From: Cocleimonas sp.
GTDB taxonomy: Bacteria; Pseudomonadota; Gammaproteobacteria; Thiotrichales; Thiotrichaceae
Assembly (NCBI GenBank): GCA_023146675.1
Contig: JAGLBQ010000038.1
Coordinates: 1-21,233 of the forward strand
Length of the DNA stretch: 21,233 nucleotides
Direction: 5' to 3'
In this document: piece by piece, positions 1-7,677 of the stretch
Numbering within the stretch: position 1 is the stretch's first letter
Layout: every line of letters begins with the position of its first letter
Position numbers and translations under genes: made by a program
The notes under the pieces: model-generated
Told to the model about the DNA's origin: nothing
Database searches by the model: none
The model's input: only the letters and a program-made list of their open reading frames with translations

Positions 1-163
1 AACTATCAAAAAGGACTGTACAACCAAAAACACTTCAAATGAATCCTTTTATCTCGTAAATTACCGATCATCAGAAAAATCATCGCGGTAAATATTATTT
101 TTTACACAAGTGAATAAGCATTTTTTATACTTTCCCTTCATCAAGATTATTAAGGGCAAAGCA

Positions 164-1306
164 ATGATAAGTTTATCTGAAGAAAATAATCTCATTATCG
201 ACTACACACAAATAGTGGGACATTCTTGTTTGGTTACTTTCACCTCTTGGGAAAGTGGTATTTTATGGACAAACATTATTGAGAATAATCGCACTGTTCA
301 TGCTAACTTTCTAGACGACCCCTCATTATTACTTTCTACTATTCACGATAGCCCCGAAGCTTGTCAATGGATTGATAAAATACCAAAAAATCTAATGGGT
401 AAACTACTAGATTATGAAAGAATCCATCGCACACCAACTTACTCTTTGTTTTGTCTTTTAAATCGCTACCAAAGTGCGATTGATCTATTTACTAGTAATC
501 CATTACTCATGGCTATCATTATGCATTCGGCAAAGGAGAATAACTGGAGTGAAGAAACTACCGCCAATTTATTGCTAGAAAAGAGAATAAAAATACTCGA
601 AGCTTGTGGATTTTTAGGCGACAAATCAACCTTAAAAATCATCAATAAAATATCTTATACATCCTTTCATCCAAAGAGATATCAACTAATGCAAACCATT
701 TTAGCATTACCTGATAAACATCTTCTTAATCATTTGCATTATATAGACTTTAGCTTGTTTCATCTGCTAATTAGCCATCCTAAATTATTATCAAGCAGGT
801 TATTACACAGTTACCAAGCAAAATGGCCTATTACAAAATTTAAAATGCTCTATGCTGACATAGGTAGAATGGCAGATAATGAGGAAGGTAATACGGAACA
901 AAGGATTTTAAACAGTCGCACTATTGATGAATTAGAGGCAATGCATGATCGGTATACTGAAAGACTCAATGAAGAAAGGTATAATATTGATGAAATAGAC
1001 GATATAAATTACCCAGCAGCACCGATAGCGGGAACTGAAACAATTATTCCTATAACAAATAGCAAAGAACTATTTAGGGAAGGACGCAAACAACACCATT
1101 GCGTAGCAAGCTATCACCATGACATTGTGGCAAGAAGAAGTTATATTTATAAAGTAATAGAGCCAGAACGGGCAACGTTAGAAATCCGTATTCAATCATC
1201 AGGTCATCATCTTGGGCAAGTTAAATTAGCCTGTAATAAAATGCCATCAAAAGAGACTTTGGATAGTATTTCTACTTGGATTAAGAGTCGAAAAACAACC
1301 TATTGA
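164..1306 (+). CDS. PcfJ-domain protein, probably frameshifted at its C-terminus
   Basis: The C-terminal third matches the PcfJ-like family: a long charged region (about residues 250-285), then E-G-R-K-Q-H-H-C-V with Cys at about residue 313, then a Y-x-x-D-I...Y-I-Y-K-V-I-E-P-E-R-A-T-L-E-I core ending near G-Q-V-K-L-A-C-N-K-M-P. The function of PcfJ proteins is not established; some occur on conjugative plasmids. The N-terminal ~240 residues are helical and I recognise no other domain. ATG 164 is preferred because AAGGG (152-156) lies 7 bases upstream; an in-frame GTG at 110 lacks such a site but cannot be excluded. The frame stops at 1304-1306, while the +1 frame stays open to 1391 with a plausible helical tail, so the end is probably altered. 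The gene stands alone. Confidence 0.75.
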   Translation: MISLSEENNLIIDYTQIVGHSCLVTFTSWESGILWTNIIENNRTVHANFLDDPSLLLSTIHDSPEACQWIDKIPKNLMGKLLDYERIHRTPTYSLFCLLNRYQSAIDLFTSNPLLMAIIMHSAKENNWSEETTANLLLEKRIKILEACGFLGDKSTLKIINKISYTSFHPKRYQLMQTILALPDKHLLNHLHYIDFSLFHLLISHPKLLSSRLLHSYQAKWPITKFKMLYADIGRMADNEEGNTEQRILNSRTIDELEAMHDRYTERLNEERYNIDEIDDINYPAAPIAGTETIIPITNSKELFREGRKQHHCVASYHHDIVARRSYIYKVIEPERATLEIRIQSSGHHLGQVKLACNKMPSKETLDSISTWIKSRKTTY

Positions 1307-1391
1307 AACATTACGTAAAAAAGAGCTTTCAGAGGCTGAATATAAGAAACTAAAAAATATCATGTGGATATTAAGAAAGAAAGAGACTTGA
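1290..1391 (+). pseudogene. Out-of-frame C-terminal tail of the PcfJ-domain gene
   Basis: Reading from base 1290 in the +1 frame gives 33 sense codons and then TGA at 1389-1391. The peptide is rich in Lys, Glu and Leu, starts E-K-Q-P-I-E-T-L-R and contains L-S-E-A-E-Y-K-K-L-K, which looks like a real amphipathic helix rather than random AT-rich translation. It begins exactly where the upstream frame runs through an A5 stretch (1291-1295) and then stops. One extra base near that run, a sequencing error or programmed slippage would each explain it. The remnant reading is an inference. Confidence 0.5.
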
Positions 1392-1581
1392 CAACTAAGC
1401 ACTCGGATGAAAAAAATAAACCTTGAATTTATTCTTTAAATATTCCCCTCTCATGAAAAAAGCATATAAATTTAGAAAACAATAGAATGAAATATTGAGT
1501 TACTTTAAAAACAGGTTAATAGCTATTTTTTTAAAAGATTCAATAATATAATCAAGGTCATTACGTAACGCTATTATGGCA

Positions 1582-1597
1582 TTTTCAACATTGAAAA
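1582..1597. repeat. Short perfect inverted repeat (possible operator)
   Basis: TTTTCAA-CA-TTGAAAA is a perfect 7+2+7 inverted repeat. A two-base centre is too small for an RNA hairpin loop, so a binding site for a dimeric regulator is more likely than a terminator. It lies about 270 bases before the next gene, and AT-rich DNA yields such repeats by chance fairly often. Confidence 0.3.
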
Positions 1598-1775
1598 TCT
1601 GTTCCAGGGTATTTCAATAAATTTAAGAGAATAGATAATATGATTCAACTTATTGACTAATATTTTTTTATATTTCCATACCAGAGGAAAAAGAGCCAAT
1701 TATTTTTGAGTTTAATAAATCACATTGAAAGGGCTAGCTAGCAGCATTATGCCCATCAAAAAAAATCTTAATATT

Positions 1776-1789
1776 TTGATCTTGATCAA
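1776..1789 (+). promoter_or_regulatory. FNR/Anr-type operator
   Basis: TTGATCTTGATCAA matches the FNR consensus TTGAT-N4-ATCAA at all ten specified positions. Its centre is 1782/1783. An AT-rich -10-like stretch follows at about 1812-1822, putting a start site near 1824-1829, so the box would be centred about 41-46 bases upstream. Near -41.5 FNR-family proteins activate transcription (class II). The start codon of the MscS-like gene is 64 bases further on. Regulation by oxygen or redox state is inferred; no FNR gene is present in the window. Confidence 0.65.
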
Positions 1790-1853
1790 GGTGTCTTAAT
1801 TTTATTCAGCTTACGTTAATATAAGAAATTTCTATGCTGGGGAAAATAAATTA

Positions 1854-4601
1854 ATGATTTGCTCATACAGGACAATTATCAAGAGAACCAGCTGGAAAAG
1901 TGATAAAGGATTATTGCTGACAGGTGGTAGTGTTTTATTTTTCTACTCCCTAATAGGATATGTATTTGAATTCCATATCGATAATTTTTTTACTTCTGAA
2001 CAAGTCAAGCATTTAACGAGTATTTTTAAAATAAGTGTTGAGGAGAAAGTATTTAAATATATCGAACTGCTTTGGCATATATTTTGGATTAGTGCTATTT
2101 CTTCTTTTTTAGGCATTCCTATTGCGCGAATTATTGAAGGATGCTTAGGCGCTCATTCAGCTAAGCAATACAGCAGTTTAAGAGAAAAAATTGCACCTAA
2201 AGGCGCTCTCTATCATTGCAAATGGAATAACACCCTACTGATTTTGCAAGAAAACCGTCATATTTCTACTCTCACCAGTCTTAAAAAATATATCATTGAT
2301 GGTGAGCGGCTAGATATTCCAGAGTATTCAGGACTATTAAGCTCTATTCGGCATATCAAACGAATCTCCAACTTATTGCTGTCGGTTGAAAATATCATGC
2401 AAAAAGAGGGAGAAGTTGAATGCGAAAAGAAGGTGTCTTTTTATCGCTCTCAAGTGCGTCTTCTCCTGTTTAGAACGGATATCTATCGCCACTTAATTAC
2501 CTTTGTCTATTTTATTTTTCCTGCCTTTTTTACTCTTTTATTTACGCTTCTGTTTGAAAAAAATGGACTTTTTCGTGAGGATGTCTTTACCTTCTTTTTA
2601 GGCACATCCGTTATTGTTTCTTCCATTTTTTTTGCAATGTTATCGTACTCAGCCCTAAGTTTATTTGCGTACTTTTGGAGAAAACAATGCAAGCGCTTTG
2701 ATGACATGGTTTTTAAAATCTATGCACTGATTGTTTCTTTAGTTATTTTTATTTCAGTCTTTTCACTGGGCATTTATTTTTTATTTCCCGCTAATACTGC
2801 TATTACTGAGGATATAAAAATACTACTAGTAACCAGTAGTAATATTATTCTACCAATTATTAATATGGAGTCAGGCAACAATCTGATTCGATATTTACCT
2901 ATTGAAGCAAAATTAGTTTTGCAAATTTCCACTGCAATTATTGTTTCTGTCTTGCTAAATTTGATTTTTGAATATGCTTTAGGAAAGTATGAGCAAAGCA
3001 CATCAGGAGAACATGAAAGACATTTCTCTGTTCCTGCTGAATTAGTCGGTATTTTTGGCAAATTTTTTATTTTTATTATTGCTACAGCATTGATCTACTC
3101 CGCCATTGTTGCTACTTCATTTAATAATACACAGATTACATCATCTAACATTACACCCATCACACCTTCTGCAAACATTGTAGATCAAGGGGCTACTCTG
3201 TCTGTTAACCCTGTTAACCCCCAAGCAGCAGGAGTAGTTGTTTCCACTGACAGCTCCAGCACTAATAAGCCTAAAGACATAAATCCAGGAGAAAAACTTG
3301 GAAGCTTTCTTCCTTATAGTATTTTCTTGGCATTAGTGGGTGCGGTTCTTGCTATTTCCACACGGGAGTTATTGGAAAATTATTTTGCAGGTGTCTCAAT
3401 GAAAGTTGATATGCCATTTCAACAGGGAGATAGGATAGAGATTGATAATATTGGTATGTGTGAAGTTCGTGAAGTTGGTTTGCGCTCTGTAAAACTCTAT
3501 TCCATTGCAAATAACTCCATTGTTTCGATACCCAATAAAGAAATATCCAATGATATTATTTCTAACTATACCTTGCCCACACTGGATTACCGACGCTCTT
3601 TGAAACTGAATGTAGGAATGGAGTTTAGTGGTAATTCTGATAAACCCAAAGAAGTTAGTTCTGATATTAAGCATGATTTTCGTTTTATTAAAGACTGTGA
3701 TGATGAGGCAGAGGGTGTTGTCGAAACGGCAAAAGCTTTACTGTTAATAGCGACCTTTATATCAACAGGGGTTAAAAAGCCCAGTGCAAAACGTTTTTTT
3801 TGGTACAACTGGATACTAGAAAATCCTGATTTAGCGATTGAACGTCCTGATGCGGGAATGAAATATCAAGCAACACGGGATATTGAAAAATACACTCAGA
3901 ATGCTGAAATTAAAATAGACAGAGAGGAAAAGCTCATTGCTGCTTTAGAAGCAGTAGTGGGTATTAAAAGCTATCACGATGTGGATGAAGAGCAGCTTGA
4001 TGTCATTTGGTCTCGTCTTAGCCTTATTCAGAAAATAAGTGATATACCGTTAAATGAGATATTTTTGATGGATATTCCTCTTCTGCTTGATGATATTTCA
4101 ATGTTAAGAAAAAATATTCAATATATGGATACGGATTATATCCTCAGAGCAAAAATTAGAGTCGCAAAGATTTTATATCTTCTCTATAAAATTGAGCATC
4201 CAAAATATGACTTACTAGAGCAAGACTATGCGGGAGGAGAGCGTCTGGATAAAGATAAAGCATGGTCTCTTTCTAATTATATTCGATGCCTAATTAGCCA
4301 ATATTTTTCACTCAATGAGTTGCTCTGGGGGCTTAAGTCTCAATCTGAAGGTCAGGCAGGGAAAAGATCAATTGATAGCGCCCGACTTAAGTTTCAAGAT
4401 ATTCCTAGAGTGCTAACTAATCAGCGTCAACTATCTGAAGGTTATGTTTATTGGGAATTTACATTATCGGTAACCGTTGGCTTAGGGGAACAGTCAGATG
4501 AGGTTTTATACAATATTTATAAACGTATTGATTGGTATTGGGAGCTTACTAATTTATCGAAAGATTTAAGAATCTCAAATTCGAAAGTAAATTATGATTA
4601 G
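1854..4601 (+). CDS. Large MscS-family mechanosensitive channel-like protein
   Basis: The protein has 915 residues. An MscS core lies at about residues 489-590: a pore-type helix (L-A-L-V-G-A-V-L-A-I-S-T-R-E-L-L-E-N), then P-F-Q-Q-G-D-R-I-E-I, the beta-domain, and V-S-I-P-N-K-E-I with N-Y-T. It should form an inner-membrane pore opened by tension or a bound signal. Upstream are about eight further hydrophobic segments (roughly 20-40, 68-90, 213-234, 243-275, 286-310, 354-375, 397-422). A Ser/Thr/Asn-rich loop of ~60 residues (421-482) precedes the pore helix. The final ~320 residues are soluble and unrecognised. This is about three times the length of E. coli MscS (286 aa). GGGGA (1839-1843) lies 10 bases before ATG. 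It is first in an operon behind an FNR-type site, and the next gene follows after 38 bases. Confidence 0.85.
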   Translation: MICSYRTIIKRTSWKSDKGLLLTGGSVLFFYSLIGYVFEFHIDNFFTSEQVKHLTSIFKISVEEKVFKYIELLWHIFWISAISSFLGIPIARIIEGCLGAHSAKQYSSLREKIAPKGALYHCKWNNTLLILQENRHISTLTSLKKYIIDGERLDIPEYSGLLSSIRHIKRISNLLLSVENIMQKEGEVECEKKVSFYRSQVRLLLFRTDIYRHLITFVYFIFPAFFTLLFTLLFEKNGLFREDVFTFFLGTSVIVSSIFFAMLSYSALSLFAYFWRKQCKRFDDMVFKIYALIVSLVIFISVFSLGIYFLFPANTAITEDIKILLVTSSNIILPIINMESGNNLIRYLPIEAKLVLQISTAIIVSVLLNLIFEYALGKYEQSTSGEHERHFSVPAELVGIFGKFFIFIIATALIYSAIVATSFNNTQITSSNITPITPSANIVDQGATLSVNPVNPQAAGVVVSTDSSSTNKPKDINPGEKLGSFLPYSIFLALVGAVLAISTRELLENYFAGVSMKVDMPFQQGDRIEIDNIGMCEVREVGLRSVKLYSIANNSIVSIPNKEISNDIISNYTLPTLDYRRSLKLNVGMEFSGNSDKPKEVSSDIKHDFRFIKDCDDEAEGVVETAKALLLIATFISTGVKKPSAKRFFWYNWILENPDLAIERPDAGMKYQATRDIEKYTQNAEIKIDREEKLIAALEAVVGIKSYHDVDEEQLDVIWSRLSLIQKISDIPLNEIFLMDIPLLLDDISMLRKNIQYMDTDYILRAKIRVAKILYLLYKIEHPKYDLLEQDYAGGERLDKDKAWSLSNYIRCLISQYFSLNELLWGLKSQSEGQAGKRSIDSARLKFQDIPRVLTNQRQLSEGYVYWEFTLSVTVGLGEQSDEVLYNIYKRIDWYWELTNLSKDLRISNSKVNYD

Positions 4602-4620
4602 GATTTTTTAAAAATTTAGA

Positions 4621-4743
4621 CTATGGATGGGGTGGAAAAATGAGTACAGAAAGTAAAAATAGTAAGCACAATAAATGTAATCTTATCTATGGATGGGCTG
4701 GAAAAACAAGCAAAGAAAGTGGGCGCAATAAATGTAATCTTAT
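4621..4743 (+). repeat. Imperfect tandem duplication spanning a ribosome-binding region and start codon
   Basis: Copy 1 (4621-4686, 66 bp) and copy 2 (4687-4743, 57 bp) both open with CTATGGATGGG-TGGAAAAA and close with AATAAATGTAATCTTAT. Copy 2 lacks 9 bases in the middle, so the frame is preserved. Copy 1 holds the G-rich SD region and the ATG of the downstream gene. In copy 2 the same bases are read as Y-G-W-A-G-K, and the ATG equivalent has become ACA. Peptide N-K-C-N-L-I therefore occurs twice at the protein's N-terminus. Confidence 0.85.
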
Positions 4744-5632
4744 TCATGAAAAAGAAACTCTTGAAGATAATAGTGAAAAAAAACTATGTTTTTCTAGCTT
4801 ATTATTTATAGTGGCAATAATTTGTATACTGTTTGTTTTAATTCAGTATATTGATAATAAAAAAGAATTGTCCGCAAGTGATTTAGTAGCTAAAACTAAG
4901 GAGGTTGATTTGAACTATGATTTAAAAGAAGCTACTTACAACCTTAACATTTTAATGAGTAATAGGAAGGAGTATATTAATCAAATTAAAAAAATGACTT
5001 TCAGTCAACCTAAAAACATTAAAGACTCTCAAAATAAGAAAAATAATATAGAAAAACATGATAATGCTTTGAATGATATAAACATAGAGATAAAAGAAAG
5101 CAGAAAGAAATTAGAAACTATTAAGTATCAGGTTTTTTTTATAGCAGAAATGAAGAAAAGAATATTTTCCATGTCTTTTAGCAACTTAGTAGTTCCCTTA
5201 TTTTTCTTACTATTAGCACTATCAGGTTCTATTGCTATTTTTATATCTTATAGATTAGATCAAAAGAAAATTCATGCGATTATAAAAGATATCGATCAAT
5301 ATCAACGATTTGAACTAGCAGAAAAGCAATGCGTTATACTAGAGAGTAATGAAAAATTGCCAGATGTCTCTGGTATGGATATTTTTGGGCTTGGGAGAAA
5401 AATTTATCAATCAGAGCAATTATGGGATAAAATTAACTCTTACGAAAAAGCTGATTATTCAAGACAAAAATATAAGGAAGAAGAATATAAAAAAAATCGG
5501 CAAAAAGCTCAATATATTGATGAGGAAATCTATACACAAATAAGCCGCCTGAAATTACCACAAAAGAAATCAATCCAAGTTAGGGCCGATCTAATCAAAG
5601 CAATTTATAGCTACAACCGAGAAAAAGCATGA
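4640..5632 (+). CDS. Two-TM coiled-coil membrane protein of unknown function
   Basis: I do not recognise a family for these 330 residues. Visible parts are a polar N-terminus with a duplicated N-K-C-N-L-I segment (residues ~10-36), a first membrane helix at ~49-72 and a long Lys/Glu/Asn-rich, probably coiled-coil region at ~75-175. A second helix follows at ~181-206 and a charged tail at ~207-330. With both ends in the cytoplasm the coiled coil would lie in the periplasm. It sits 38 bases after the MscS-like gene and 10 bases before the HPP gene, so it is probably co-transcribed with both. GGATGGGGTGG (4625-4635) serves as ribosome-binding region. In-frame sequence upstream is open back to 4598 but offers no standard start codon, so ATG 4640 is chosen. 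An accessory or sensor subunit for a neighbour is a guess. Confidence 0.75.
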   Translation: MSTESKNSKHNKCNLIYGWAGKTSKESGRNKCNLIHEKETLEDNSEKKLCFSSLLFIVAIICILFVLIQYIDNKKELSASDLVAKTKEVDLNYDLKEATYNLNILMSNRKEYINQIKKMTFSQPKNIKDSQNKKNNIEKHDNALNDINIEIKESRKKLETIKYQVFFIAEMKKRIFSMSFSNLVVPLFFLLLALSGSIAIFISYRLDQKKIHAIIKDIDQYQRFELAEKQCVILESNEKLPDVSGMDIFGLGRKIYQSEQLWDKINSYEKADYSRQKYKEEEYKKNRQKAQYIDEEIYTQISRLKLPQKKSIQVRADLIKAIYSYNREKA

Positions 5633-5642
5633 GTCAGAGCCT

Positions 5643-6545
5643 ATGAGAGAAAACAAGCCCTTAATTTCCCAATATAAAGATGGGTCTGCCCAATTTGGTA
5701 TTTTTGATGTTGATATAAAGGGTAAATATAACGGAAGATGGGGAGGATTTAGTCGGTATATTATTCAATCATTCATTGCAGGTTGTTTTGTTTCTATCAT
5801 GGTTTTTGGCCTATTGACGTGGAAGGGTGATGGAGAGGACTCTTTAGTCCGTTATCTGATTTTATCTTCTATTGGTGCCAGTACTTTTCTTGTTTTTGGT
5901 GCGCCGAGACTAGGAACATCAGCCCCATTAAAAGTGTTTTTTGGTCATTTTATTGCGGTAATTATTGGTATATCTATCTTCTTTCTACGCTATTTATTTT
6001 TTGGTGAAAGTGGTCTTATAACGATATATGAAGGCTTTGAACTAGCATCTTTACTAGCAGTCTCTTTAGCTACTTTTTGGATGATTGTTTTAAATTTTGA
6101 GCATCCACCTGCTGCGGGTACGGCACTAGCACTTTCCATTTATATAACACCTGATGGTCGCCCTCCTGAAAATATTTTTATTATGGCGGCCTTTATACTG
6201 ATTGCCGCTTTTTTATTGGGTTGTATTCATCGTAAGTTTTATATGAAAGATGGTATAAAGGCAATGACAGGGATTGATGATGGTACATTGAGCCAACTAA
6301 AGCTTTATCGAAACAAAGAGGGCGAAAACAGCTTATTAACAATACAGGGCTTAGCTAAAGCAAATCCTGTCGATATTTATCGTGCGCTAGGTGAAAATGC
6401 TATCTACTTTTGCCACAAAAAAGTAGATAGCGATAATTTCAAAACTGAATGCTGTCCAATCTTCCAAATGTGGATAGATCAAGCTAAAGATCAGACCATT
6501 AAAGAACAAGGTTATAGCAAATGGACTTTACGTGATCTGTTTTAA
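5643..6545 (+). CDS. HPP-family integral membrane protein
   Basis: The diagnostic HPP signature is present as E-H-P-P-A-A-G-T-A-L (residues 153-162), together with a conserved-looking S-S-I-G-A-S-T-F-L-V-F-G-A-P (75-88). About five hydrophobic segments can be seen (39-60, 68-87, 97-120, 133-150, 177-197), followed by a ~100-residue soluble C-terminus containing Cys and His residues. HPP proteins from plant chloroplasts and cyanobacteria have been reported to transport nitrite; most bacterial members are uncharacterised. The gene lies 10 bases after the coiled-coil gene and is last in the operon. Together with the FNR-type site upstream this makes a role in nitrogen-oxide handling at low oxygen possible but unproven. 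The SD is weak (CAGAG). A strong intragenic inverted repeat lies in the C-terminal part. Confidence 0.85.
   Translation: MRENKPLISQYKDGSAQFGIFDVDIKGKYNGRWGGFSRYIIQSFIAGCFVSIMVFGLLTWKGDGEDSLVRYLILSSIGASTFLVFGAPRLGTSAPLKVFFGHFIAVIIGISIFFLRYLFFGESGLITIYEGFELASLLAVSLATFWMIVLNFEHPPAAGTALALSIYITPDGRPPENIFIMAAFILIAAFLLGCIHRKFYMKDGIKAMTGIDDGTLSQLKLYRNKEGENSLLTIQGLAKANPVDIYRALGENAIYFCHKKVDSDNFKTECCPIFQMWIDQAKDQTIKEQGYSKWTLRDLF
6399..6431. repeat. 13-bp perfect inverted repeat inside the HPP gene
   Basis: GCTATCTACTTTT (6399-6411) and its exact complement AAAAGTAGATAGC (6419-6431) flank a 7-base centre. In RNA this forms an uninterrupted 13-bp stem in codons ~253-263 of the HPP gene, about 115 bases before its stop codon. 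No U-tract follows on either strand, so a classical terminator is unlikely. Confidence 0.8.
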
Positions 6546-6783
6546 ATTTTCAGTCCTTATACAACAAGCACTTCTTTGATATGCAGATGACTCTCGCAAC
6601 CTTCTAATGTAATGTAAAGTGATTAAGGCATAAACAATCTGGATTAATGTTATTTTCTCTCACGTTGAGCCGCCCCTTATCAAATCATCAATTCGGCTAC
6701 TCTATTTTTTAGTGACATGCTTGCCATAAAACGCTAGATTCGACTCACCCAATTATAAAAATAACCCAACTAGAGTCCCTCCC

Positions 6784-7668
6784 ATGATTTTTTCAATTGA
6801 TGTTGAAGACTGGTCTCAGTCTGTCTTAAAACGTAGTAACCCTGTTTCTGATCGTGTCTATGCAAATACAATGCATGTGCTGGATATTCTTTCTGCTAAT
6901 CAGTCCAAAGCCACTTTTTTTACACTGGCTAATGTTGCTGAAAAATTTCCTGCTTTAATTCATCGCATGGTAAAAGAAGGTCATGAAGTTGCCTCACATG
7001 GTGTTAATCATCACAATATTGATGCCATGACAAAAGCACAAATACATCAGGATATCGAGCATTCAGTAAAAACATTGGAAGATATTAGTGGCAAAAAAGT
7101 AATAGGCTTTCGCGCCCCTAATTTCTCAATTAATGAAGATGTCTTTGAACCTTTTTGTGAGGCACTTGCTGCACAAGAGCTGCGCTATGACTCATCACTG
7201 TTTTCCATCCCTGTACACAAATATAAAATAACAAAAAAATACTCACTTGATACCTTTAAGAAATTTGGTCTCGATGAACATTACCTCACGCATATCAATG
7301 TGGCTGGGCAGGATTTTCCATTTTTTGGTGGAGGCTACTTTCGTTTGTTTCCCTATGCGATGACTAAATATTTTCATCATCAATATGATAAAAATGCGGT
7401 GTTTTATATGCATCCTTATGAAGTGGATACTGGAGAGCTGGCTGAAATCAAGAAATTGTATCAGGATATTCCTACAAAATGGCTAATAACACAATTTGTT
7501 AGGCGGGGTGCGGTGCCTTCTAAGCTGGGGAGATTGTTAACTGATTTTGAGTTCTCATCGTTTGAAAATACTTATTACTCTGAGGCCTCTTCTCTTCGGC
7601 CCCAAAAGTATATCGAAAAATCAGGAGCCTCTTGTACTATCAATGAGAGTTTAGTTTATACGATATAG
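6784..7668 (+). CDS. Polysaccharide deacetylase, PEP-CTERM-locus type
   Basis: This is a NodB-homology deacetylase that would remove N- or O-acetyl groups from a polysaccharide. It opens directly with F-S-I-D-V-E-D-W (catalytic/metal Asp at 6 or 9). It carries the metal-binding H72-x3-H76 in A-S-H-G-V-N-H, the G-F-R-A-P-N-F-S-I loop (R110), a G-G-G-Y-F-R-L-F-P-Y motif (182-191) and M-H-P-Y-E with H210. This set, with S-K-A-T-F-F-T-L-A-N-V-A-E-K, is typical of the subfamily found in PEP-CTERM/exosortase exopolysaccharide loci. No signal peptide is visible, so it probably acts in the cytoplasm. No exosortase or glycosyltransferase lies nearby. About 30 residues at the C-terminus exceed the usual end. 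The SD is poor. Confidence 0.88.
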   Translation: MIFSIDVEDWSQSVLKRSNPVSDRVYANTMHVLDILSANQSKATFFTLANVAEKFPALIHRMVKEGHEVASHGVNHHNIDAMTKAQIHQDIEHSVKTLEDISGKKVIGFRAPNFSINEDVFEPFCEALAAQELRYDSSLFSIPVHKYKITKKYSLDTFKKFGLDEHYLTHINVAGQDFPFFGGGYFRLFPYAMTKYFHHQYDKNAVFYMHPYEVDTGELAEIKKLYQDIPTKWLITQFVRRGAVPSKLGRLLTDFEFSSFENTYYSEASSLRPQKYIEKSGASCTINESLVYTI

Positions 7669-7677
7669 GCGTTGTAC

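Larger units (their letters stand above)
1392..1853. other. AT-rich gene-free region upstream of the MscS-type operon
   Basis: No convincing reading frame or RNA gene is visible in these 462 bases. They hold a 7+2+7 inverted repeat at 1582-1597, the palindrome GCTAGCTAGC at 1733-1742, a perfect FNR-type operator at 1776-1789 and an SD-like GGGGA at 1839-1843. The right-hand 80 bases are therefore probably the promoter and leader of the downstream operon. I see no function for the left part. Confidence 0.6.

Noticed and set aside
61..91. TTACCG...CGGTAA inverted repeat upstream of the PcfJ gene
   Set aside because: Six-base arms with a 19-base gap are expected by chance.
1518..1530. AATAGCTATT followed by a T-run as a terminator
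   Set aside because: The palindrome has no room for a loop, so no stable hairpin can form.
1733..1742. GCTAGCTAGC palindrome
   Set aside because: It is short, with no second copy or known operator match; reported only as part of the gene-free region.
2507..3808. Several minus-strand frames of 66-95 codons
   Set aside because: All lie antisense within the MscS-like gene and show no plausible start sites or domains.
5349..5543. A 64-codon plus-strand frame inside the coiled-coil gene
   Set aside because: It is an out-of-frame reading of a lysine-rich region, without its own ribosome-binding site.
6754..6759. TATAAA as a -10 element for the deacetylase gene
   Set aside because: No -35-like hexamer is found at 16-18 bases; AT-rich sequence gives such matches easily.
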